Positions 57,167 to 64,000 of a stretch of DNA of 64,000 nt are shown piece after piece. A program made the position numbers and the translations under genes. The stretch covers positions 1-64,000 of the forward strand of contig VDMD01000009.1 in the NCBI GenBank assembly GCA_007026445.1, given 5' to 3'. How positions within the stretch are numbered: the stretch's first letter is position 1; every line of letters starts with the position of its first letter. A model generated the notes under the pieces. The model did not search any database, had not been told where the DNA came from, and worked only from the letters and a program-made list of their open reading frames with translations. Source of the DNA: Schizophyllum amplum. Lineage: Eukaryota > Basidiomycota > Agaricomycetes > Agaricales > Schizophyllaceae.

Positions 57167-57558
57167 GACCGTATTTGATTCGGTATATATCAAGGATTTA
57201 CTTAACTAAGCAGCTCGTCAAAATTCATCTACGAGGGCAACTTAGATGAAATTCAAAACGAGATTAATAAAATACATAGGCGGAGGCTGGGAGGAGGAGT
57301 GGTAGAACGGCCGGCTGTCGCTGCTCTCCGCCGGAAAACGCTGTCGGACATCGCCGACATGCCTGTAGACTCAGGTGGCATACGCCCGTGCGCGTCATTA
57401 CGCGTGTTCGAGCCTGTGGTCAACCTGCATTGGGCTGTACAACAACAGCGGCTCTTTGATTTTGAACGAAAGGCATGTAATTTTGAATGATCAGCTACAC
57501 TTAGTGGAGCAGTGTTTTGCAAGTGCAGAAGTTGATATATACCGAATCAAATACGGTC
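57167..57558. mobile_element. 392 bp MITE, copy 1 (TA target duplication)
   Basis: Both ends carry an inverted repeat of about 27 bp (GACCGTATTTGATTCGGTAT), and the element is flanked by TA (57165-57166, 57559-57560). It lies about 100 bp after the transporter stop, in its likely 3' untranslated region. A second copy in opposite orientation lies 276 bp further on. Non-coding. Confidence 0.9.
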
Positions 57559-57836
57559 TAATAGGCCTGTTGATCTATCGCACCCGGGGGAACTGTTGCA
57601 TAACATTCAATTATATCAGGGCGTCCACAAAAGTTGCAAATATGGCCGGCCGGCCCGTCGGGCTTCGATGTTGTCCGCACCGTTTGGCACGGACGCGTCG
57701 ACGTGCTCTGACCTGTATGATATCGTATACGGTTGCGAGTCATGCCGAAAACGTATATTAAAGAGACTAGCAGCGCTGGTTTGATGACCTACGCATGACC
57801 TTGGCACTACTGAGCATAATGATATAGCTCCCAATA

Positions 57837-58232
57837 GACCGTATTTGATTCGGTATATATCAACTTCTGCACTTGCAAAACGCTGCTCCACTAAGTGTAG
57901 CTGATCATTCAAAATTACATGCCCTTCATTCAAAATCAAAGAGCCGCTGTTGTTGTACAGCCCAATGCAGGTTGACCACAGGCTCGAACACGCGTAATGA
58001 CGCGCACGGGCGTATGCCACCTGAGTCTACAGGCATGTCGGCGATGTCCGACAGCGTTTTCCGGCGGAGAGCAGCGACAGCCGGCCGTTCTAAGTACCAC
58101 TCCTCCTCCCAGCCTCCGCCTATGTATTTTATTAATCTCGTTTTGAATTTCATCTAACTTGCCCTCGTAGATGAATTTTGACGAGCTGCTTATTTAAGTA
58201 AATCCTTGATATATACCGAATCAAATACGGTC
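57837..58232. mobile_element. 396 bp MITE, copy 2, opposite orientation
   Basis: Reverse-complement copy of 57167-57558 with the same ends and TA flanks (57835-57836, 58233-58234). The two copies differ by only a few bases and indels, so both inserted recently. Together they form a ~400 bp inverted repeat with a 276 bp loop (57561-57836) that has no gene. Confidence 0.9.
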
Positions 58233-58709
58233 TAATGAACTCTTCACTGCTATAGATAACTTCGGATTCTCTTTCTTCTGGCAAACAATTGTTATGGACT
58301 AGCAAAAACACCATACCACAAGGTCAAGTTCCTCAGTGTTTCTTTCGTATATCTATACCTCTGCGCAGATGTCAGTAGGTTGAGACAAATTGTATGATCA
58401 TGACATTGCCAGCCAGTAACCGCACGAACTTGTGACGCAAGTTGACCTGCCCTCAAGCTTGCACGTGGTCTCGGGTCCGACCCCATGACGTGACGCCATG
58501 ACGCGACGCCTCGTGGCTTTGGCCCCATCAAAGTATGAATCAGTTGAACTTGCCAGCTGCGGTCACGCATCAGAGGCCAGCGTTCGAAAACCCTTTGTTC
58601 TCCTCGTGCGGAAGGCCAAGCGGTGTCACAGTCGCGCCATATATAAGTTGGGTTTGCCGTGCGTCGCTCTTTTCCCCCACCATCGTGTATCCAGCTGACT
58701 TCTGCCACC
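58233..58709. promoter_or_regulatory. Upstream region of the FunK1 kinase
   Basis: No gene seen. A TATATAAG string at about 58640-58647, roughly 65 bp before the start codon, is a good TATA box, and the ATG stands in a GCCACCATGG context. Confidence 0.6.
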
Positions 58710-61476
58710 ATGGCCGCTCAGTCCACCGATTCGCCGGGGACGCTCAAGCGCGCATTCCCAGACTCTTCTCTCAACAGCTCTGCGACTCAATCGAACGGGT
58801 ACCCTTCATTTAATCTTCAAAGCCTACAAGCGTCTGCCGCGAACCCGCCTAGTGCCACTGTTGCTAAAACCACTATGGCCACCGATAATCACGGACGCTG
58901 GATCGGTCCAATGCGCTTCAATCACTTTCTGGACAAGTTCGTACCCAAGGCCTCGACGCCCACGCCAGACGTTCGATACAACGGCGTCAAGAACGCCAAG
59001 ACCGAGTCGGATATGTCCAAGAAGCTGGTGCGTCAGCTGTGCTCCTTGACAATAGACCTGTGATGCTGACAGCTCTTTGCAGCTACGCGGCATGAACCGC
59101 GTCCTAGAGCAATGCGTCGCCGTCAACTCTAGCAATCATCCGGACCGTCATTCAGCTGATGGTCAGAAGATCCGAGCCGATTTCCTCGTATACTCCGCCA
59201 TGGTCGACTTGCTCGACGGCTCTACGCAGTTCAACAAAGCGCTACTGGGTGGCGAGGAAAAGTTCCTTGTGGATCCTTTCAATGACGATGCCGCCCACGG
59301 TGGCTTTGAACCTCTTCTCGACGAAAAGAACAGCGTCATTGTCGGCCAGGTCTTACGCTACATCGAGGAAATGCATGCCAGACAGGACCGCGTCTTCTCT
59401 TTCTTCATATTCCTCAACGTCGACTACTTTCGCGTCATCCGGGCCGACAGGGACGGTCTCATCGTGACGGAGCAGTGCGCGTGGTCCAAGAAGGACCCGA
59501 AAAACAAGTTCCAATGCTTGAACGAGTTCCTCCATCGCTTCGACAACCTTAGCCCCAAGGAACAGGGCTTCGACACGACAATTCGCGAGGTGTCTTCTGA
59601 TAACGCTGAACATGCAGAGCGCGCTCGGGAGCACTTACAGAAGCACATATCCGAGAAATTGCAGCACCACCCTATCCGGGAGATTGACGTGCCCTGCGCC
59701 GAGGCCCAGAACGGGTTTCGCACCTTCTACGTCTGGGCGGCGACTACGGACAGTCGCGGTCTGCGCACGCGCGCGACGCGCGGCTACCCTGCCTGGGATC
59801 CGGAGAAGAAGGCAGTCGTCTTCATCAAGGACAGCTGGCGCTCCGATCGTCCGGGCGTGCAGCGGGAGGCGGATGTCATCGCCAGGCTGAACAAGGAGAA
59901 AGTGCGCAATGCACCGAAACTCATCTGCGGCGGGGACGTCCTGGATCAGAGGACAGTCACGCATCTATATATCGACAACGAGTGGAACAGAGGCCAACGC
60001 CTGGAAGGCCACCCGCGTGTGCATCATCGTCTTGCGGAGAACTTTGGTGTCCCGCTATGGAAGTTCAAATCGTCGAAGCACCTTATGCAGATTCTGCTGG
60101 ATTCCATGATTTGTGCGTCGGTCCACGCAGTCTCCGCCGTATTACTGAGTCTACTTTAGGTCACCGTCAGGCTCTGGAGAAGTGCCAAACTCTACATTGC
60201 GATATCAGCGCGCAAAACATCCTTTGGGACGAGAAGAAGCAGAAAGGGTTTCTCAGCGACTGGGATCTTTGCGCTAAGACGCCCGCCAAAACGGACGACC
60301 CGGAAGTCAACATGCTGGCGGAGATACCCGACGGTACTGGTCGTCCTGATCGCACGGTGAGCGCTCGTGCTATCTGTATCCTGTAAGTATGCATCACTAA
60401 CATGACCTCGTCAGGGTACTTGGGCATACATGTCGGTCCTGTCGCTTGAGCAGAAAACGAAACTGCACGACGTGCAAGATGACCTGGAATCCCTGTTCTG
60501 GGTTGGCGTGTATATCATCATCTTCTATTTCCCGTGCGACGAAGGGATCGCGCTCAGTATCCTCGACGACGCACTGCTGCAATATTCTGTTCAGTACAAC
60601 CGTGACTCTGCAAGACCCATCTGGCACGGCGGTACGGAGAAGCGCCTCATCTTAGATGGCAGCACCAGCAGCGTCTACGCATTCACCCTTGCCGACTCGG
60701 TCTCCTCACCTCTGATGGAGTGGTTCCATATGTATCGGGTGATGCTCGACGATTGGGTCTCCTACAAAAAGCAGATGAAGCGGTGGGAAGAGCAGCAGGA
60801 GGCAGAGGATGCAGCCAACGGGGAGATTGAACAATTGCCCACGCAACAGGACCTCACCGATGCGTCTGTCGGCATCGCGAATGAAGAGCTCACCGACGCG
60901 GGTACCGATGTTGGGTCTGTCGCGCAGGACGAGGAAAACGAACTCGACAAAGACGCTCCTGACGAATCGAGCGATGATGACGCGTCCGACGAATCCGAAG
61001 AGGAAGACTCTGCCGACGAGGACTCGGATACGGACGTCAAACCTGTCAACTGGCGACCCAAACCGGATGCTCCGGCTCTGCGCGACTACAAAACCCTCGA
61101 GAAGGCGTGGAGGAAGCTCGTGGAGCATGGCAAGTTCAAGGACAACGACCGTCTCATGGATGACTTACACGAGAGCCCGCCGGAGGTCGTCATCGCGGCG
61201 TACCGGCAGCGGGTGAAGGAGAGGACGACCAAGGCGATCATGAAGCAGGCGGAGGGGAAAGCGCGTCTGAGCGCGAGCCAGCAGCACGCGGGCACCTCGC
61301 GGAGCACGACTCTCGGCGGGACATCTACGAGCGAGGCGGCGAGTGATGCAAATGAGGAGGAGGATGTACGAGCGGCCAAGCGACGGAAGACCTCTGCACC
61401 CGAGAAGCCCTCGGCCTCTCGCCCGACTCAACAGCGCGTTGCCGGCGGGAAGGCCAAAGGCAAGGCTCGGCGCTGA
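58710..61476 (+). CDS. FunK1-type protein kinase
   Basis: Fungal-specific FunK1 kinase, a lineage-expanded family in mushrooms with unknown substrates. Exons 58710-59027, 59083-60112, 60160-60356 and 60415-61476 encode 868 residues. The N-lobe has FIKDSWR (putative ATP-binding Lys) and READVIARL. The catalytic loop is HCDISAQNILW (Asp464, Asn469), and a metal-binding SDWDL (Asp483) replaces DFG, as is usual in the family. RTGTWAYMSVLSL and DDLESLFWVGVYI are FunK1 signatures. About residues 610-680 are highly acidic, and the basic tail (AKRRK, GGKAKGKARR) may be nuclear. The start has a near-perfect Kozak context and a TATA box. All motifs are intact, so it is probably active. Confidence 0.93.
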
Positions 61477-61491
61477 TCTGTGTATCGCTTA

Positions 61492-61917
61492 GAGTCTGGA
61501 CAGTCACAGTCAACGCTCAGCGTTGAGCGTTGTGCAGGCGTTGTCCGAAAGCTCCGGCGCTTCGGAGGCGCGATGCCGTGATGACTTCGGAGATCTCCGA
61601 CATTGTCACGGTTGTTGAACTTGTGTGACACCGTTCGATGAGCCTTGTCTCTATGAACATTTCGCAGCTTGCACAGATGGGACATCGACTAGTGGTAGAA
61701 TTGTCAAATGATTGGGTCTTTGGCGACACAAAACTTCCGACGTGCACGCAGTACGCACTCGAATGTCTGAAAGCACGTGAGCGCGGAATTCTCCGAACAT
61801 CACCTAAGTGTCACGGTGCCGTGCGTGGGTCACCTCCGAGGCGCCGGAGTTTTTCGGACAACGCATGCTCAACGCTCAACGCTGAGCGCTGAGCGTTGAC
61901 TGTGACTGTCCAGACTC
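61492..61917. mobile_element. 426 bp MITE with TTA target duplication
   Basis: Terminal inverted repeats of about 70 bp (ends GAGTCTGGACAGTCACAGTC) are flanked by TTA (61489-61491, 61918-61920). The 3 bp TTA duplication is typical of PIF/Harbinger-derived MITEs. It begins 15 bp after the kinase stop codon and must be part of, or cut short, the kinase 3' untranslated region. Internal subterminal CAACGCTCAGCGTTGAGCG is itself palindromic. Confidence 0.88.
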
Positions 61918-61920
61918 TTA

Positions 61921-63120
61921 CTTAGTCTATGATAGAGCTCTATACTGTGCGAAAATAAGTAGCCCCTTCCGTTTCCTTTGCGTAATTCGTCTCTTGGACT
62001 GTGGACAAGCCCTTTGCATATACATGTTGGTCTTGTTGGAATATCAAAAATCGATAATACGAAGGGAAGAAGGAGAATAAGTTGTAACGGTGTTCCGTAA
62101 TGGCTCCCGCCAGCCTAGCCGCAGGCCTTGCATGATGAGCGGCGGCGGGTGCCCATGTCGATGTCGGGGAAGTCAAGTCGGGGAAGTCAAGTCATTGCCG
62201 TCCACGTCGAGGGGGTTTGTGGGAGTCCGACTCCCCCTCCCCGCTTACCTGTATCATATCGCCAATGGCTGGAGCGCAGAAGAATGAATTGTCATGATCG
62301 GCGACGCCAGCATTGCGGAGGAGGTGTCGCCGGTCGGGGTTGATGCACAGCATCGAGTTCGCCTTTGCCGTGCCATGGATTCATGGAGCTCGGCGAGTGC
62401 GAGTCGAGCATTTCCTCGGGCGTGAAACGGTGGATTGAAGACGATGGCGAGGGCAAGCAAGGCGTTTGTTCAACTTCAACTTGTTTACGTATGTTCATTG
62501 TCTCTTAATCAGCAACTCCCATCATCTCGGCGCCTATCACTATCAGTCCCTTCGCGGCAGGTTTCGCTGACTCGACAACTGAAAACCTTTCGTATCTCCT
62601 GCGACACGAGTCTCGTTCGCAAGCACGTATGCCCGGACACGCATGGCAGCGCATGTCGCTCGCCTTGCACCGTATCAACAACTGCTTCTCCGTGTCCCTC
62701 AAATGTGCCGCGCTGCATCGCTTTTCCAGGCTGAGGAGGTCCCATGATCTTTCTATGGTCAAGAACACAGGGAGAATGATCGGTGGCGACCATGGTGCGT
62801 AGACTTCTAGTCGTTCAATCGTGGCATGTGCTCATGCGCGCTATGACAGCTGTCTTCACTGCCTCCTGCCGACTGTCCCTCCCGATGTCTGTAAATTTGA
62901 TACTGTGCACTCGGCGCGCTGCGATGGCCATCATACATCCTCTCAGTCCAGACAGCCTCCGTGTTCTTCGCCTGGAATTTGGACGTACCACATCCATATA
63001 TAATGTGCAGGCGCACAATCCTCAGCCAGCGCCCTTTGCTATACGCACTACTCTGAGAAGCGACGACAAAGGTCAGCCAGCAGTCCATCGCGTCGAATAA
63101 TCGTGTCTTACCTCCCGTAG
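61921..63120. other. Intergenic region before the aegerolysin-like gene
   Basis: No recognised gene in 1.2 kb. A direct GGGGAAGTCAAGTC doublet lies at about 62167-62192. A TATATAA string at about 62996 lies some 120 bp before the next start and may be its TATA box. The sequence ending in CCGTAG immediately before 63121 could also be an intron acceptor, so an upstream exon is possible. Confidence 0.45.
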
Positions 63121-64000
63121 ATGTTTGACTGTTCTGTCTACGTGACCCTTCACAACAAGACCAAGGAGACCCTCTACAAGGACTCCGCTCTCACATACGC
63201 CAAGGATGGGCAGTGGCTTCGCGTCCCCCTCACCATCGGTGCAGGCCGAAGCGCGAAATTCCAGCTCCAGGACGCCTCCTTCTCCGGCTCGGACGGCAAC
63301 TTCGACTTCATTGTGCGCGACAGCGAGAACAAGGAGCGCGCGCAGATGAAGACCCATCAAGCATGTCCGTGGCCCAGCGGCAACAACGACGTCTCCTACA
63401 CTCCACCCAGGCCTCTGGCGCTCTATGACGTGTCCTTCGATGCCAACGTCGACGGCGGACGCTGGACGCACAATTGGGTCGAGGCGGGCGGCCACCCCGT
63501 CAACGTGGTGTACACGATCGACTACCAGGCCGCGCGCTACCGCTTCACGCTCGAGACGATAACCGCCGTGTCCGCGCATCCAGTCCGCAACTCACGCGAC
63601 GATCTCGTCGTCGATAAGCACGTTCTCTGGAGCAGCCAAGCGCCCGACAAGTACAAGGACGGCAAGAACGGGTCCTTCGCGCCGAACATCTTCGCGCATG
63701 ACTTCAAGAAGCACGTCAGCGAGTCTGGGCATCTGGATGTCACCGTCCGCCCGCTCGACATCGAGCTCGCGGGCGCGGAGGCCATTCTCTACGGCACAAT
63801 CGGCGACAAGCGGGTTTTGCAGACCGACTACTTCTTTCTCAAGGCGCTCGCCCCCATCACCGTGCAGGCGTCCGTGATCTCGCCGGCCACCAGCAGCAAG
63901 CCGTTCGCGTGGAATGCAGACGTCATGTGGCATATGGAGCTGCGTCTGTCGGCCCGTAGCGTCACAGCCGTCGGGCTGTACACGACGCCGCTTGAGCTGT
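63121..64000 (+). CDS. Aegerolysin-like protein, partial (runs off the window)
   Basis: Open for 293 codons from ATG 63121 to the window end with no stop. The first ~100 residues resemble aegerolysins, small beta-sandwich lipid-binding proteins: VTLHNKT, GQWLRVPLTIGAGRSAKFQL, GSDGNFDFIVRD and the conserved ACPWPSGNND. A second region (about 105-140, WTHNWVEAGGHPVNVVYTID) may belong to the same fold. The rest (TDYFFLKALAPITVQA and on) has no family I recognise. Typical aegerolysins are ~140 residues, so this is a longer, multidomain form. Some family members act in pore formation with a partner protein; nothing here shows that activity. The exact start is uncertain because of the acceptor-like TAG before the ATG. 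Confidence 0.6.
   Translation, partial: MFDCSVYVTLHNKTKETLYKDSALTYAKDGQWLRVPLTIGAGRSAKFQLQDASFSGSDGNFDFIVRDSENKERAQMKTHQACPWPSGNNDVSYTPPRPLALYDVSFDANVDGGRWTHNWVEAGGHPVNVVYTIDYQAARYRFTLETITAVSAHPVRNSRDDLVVDKHVLWSSQAPDKYKDGKNGSFAPNIFAHDFKKHVSESGHLDVTVRPLDIELAGAEAILYGTIGDKRVLQTDYFFLKALAPITVQASVISPATSSKPFAWNADVMWHMELRLSARSVTAVGLYTTPLEL

Noticed and set aside
57253..58157. ORFs of 60-135 codons in 57.2-58.2 kb
   Set aside because: They lie within the two MITE copies and mirror each other only because the element is duplicated in inverted orientation.
1..64000. A biosynthetic gene cluster
   Set aside because: Tailoring-type genes (methyltransferase, SDR, OYE remnant, transporter) are present, but no polyketide synthase, NRPS or terpene synthase core is visible.

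Overview
The window is nuclear DNA of a filamentous basidiomycete, most likely a mushroom-forming Agaricomycete. Genes are broken by many 42-75 bp GT..AG introns. There is a FunK1-type protein kinase, an oligopeptide (OPT) transporter, an aegerolysin-like protein, and an expanded set of HMG-box proteins of the fungal MATA_HMG type. No bacterial or plasmid features, CRISPR arrays, rRNA or tRNA genes were seen.

Layout. Positions 1-52 kb are a young, heavily duplicated region. Six HMG-box paralogues lie in it: HMG1 6025-7884 (+), HMG2 20791-22317 (-, decayed), HMG3 26702-28552 (-), HMG4 35115-36710 (-), HMG5 40976-42560 (-) and HMG6 46249-48067 (-). Each has one ~51 bp intron at the same place. 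HMG1/3/4 form one subgroup and HMG5/6 another. The genes sit in repeated units made of a conserved 5' leader, an upstream spacer with intron-like signals, and a 3'-flank module. In the HMG1/HMG3/HMG4 part the unit also carries a truncated old-yellow-enzyme pseudogene (three copies) and an intact class I O-methyltransferase (four copies). Positions 1-7950 and 26640-35046 are arms of an ~8 kb inverted duplication. Positions 1-2481 recur in direct orientation at 7953-10445. At 10.44 kb a 1.1 kb palindrome places two O-methyltransferase genes head to head. A short-chain dehydrogenase occurs as two intact copies (24.4-25.2 and 49.7-50.5 kb) and one remnant (44.2-44.6 kb).

Single-copy genes. A 1504-residue, Q-rich, two-RRM RNA-binding protein (13.6-19.5 kb, 10 exons) lies inside the duplicated region. 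To the right are a putative zinc-binding Ser/Arg-repeat protein (50.8-52.0 kb), the OPT transporter (53.6-57.1 kb), the FunK1 kinase (58.7-61.5 kb) and the start of an aegerolysin-like ORF running off the end (63.1 kb). Seven small inverted-repeat elements (MITE-like or non-autonomous) are delimited. Two of them are dated by empty sites in the opposite arm of the inverted duplication.

Interpretation. This is a birth-and-death array of HMG-box regulators. The most striking signal is that HMG1 and HMG3 share almost identical flanking DNA but differ in a sharply bounded ~170 bp block covering most of the DNA-binding box. This resembles cassette replacement or conversion-bounded diversification of DNA-binding specificity. 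The methyltransferase, ene-reductase remnant and dehydrogenases could be leftovers of a small metabolic cluster, but no core synthase is present. The biological role of the array is not known from the sequence.
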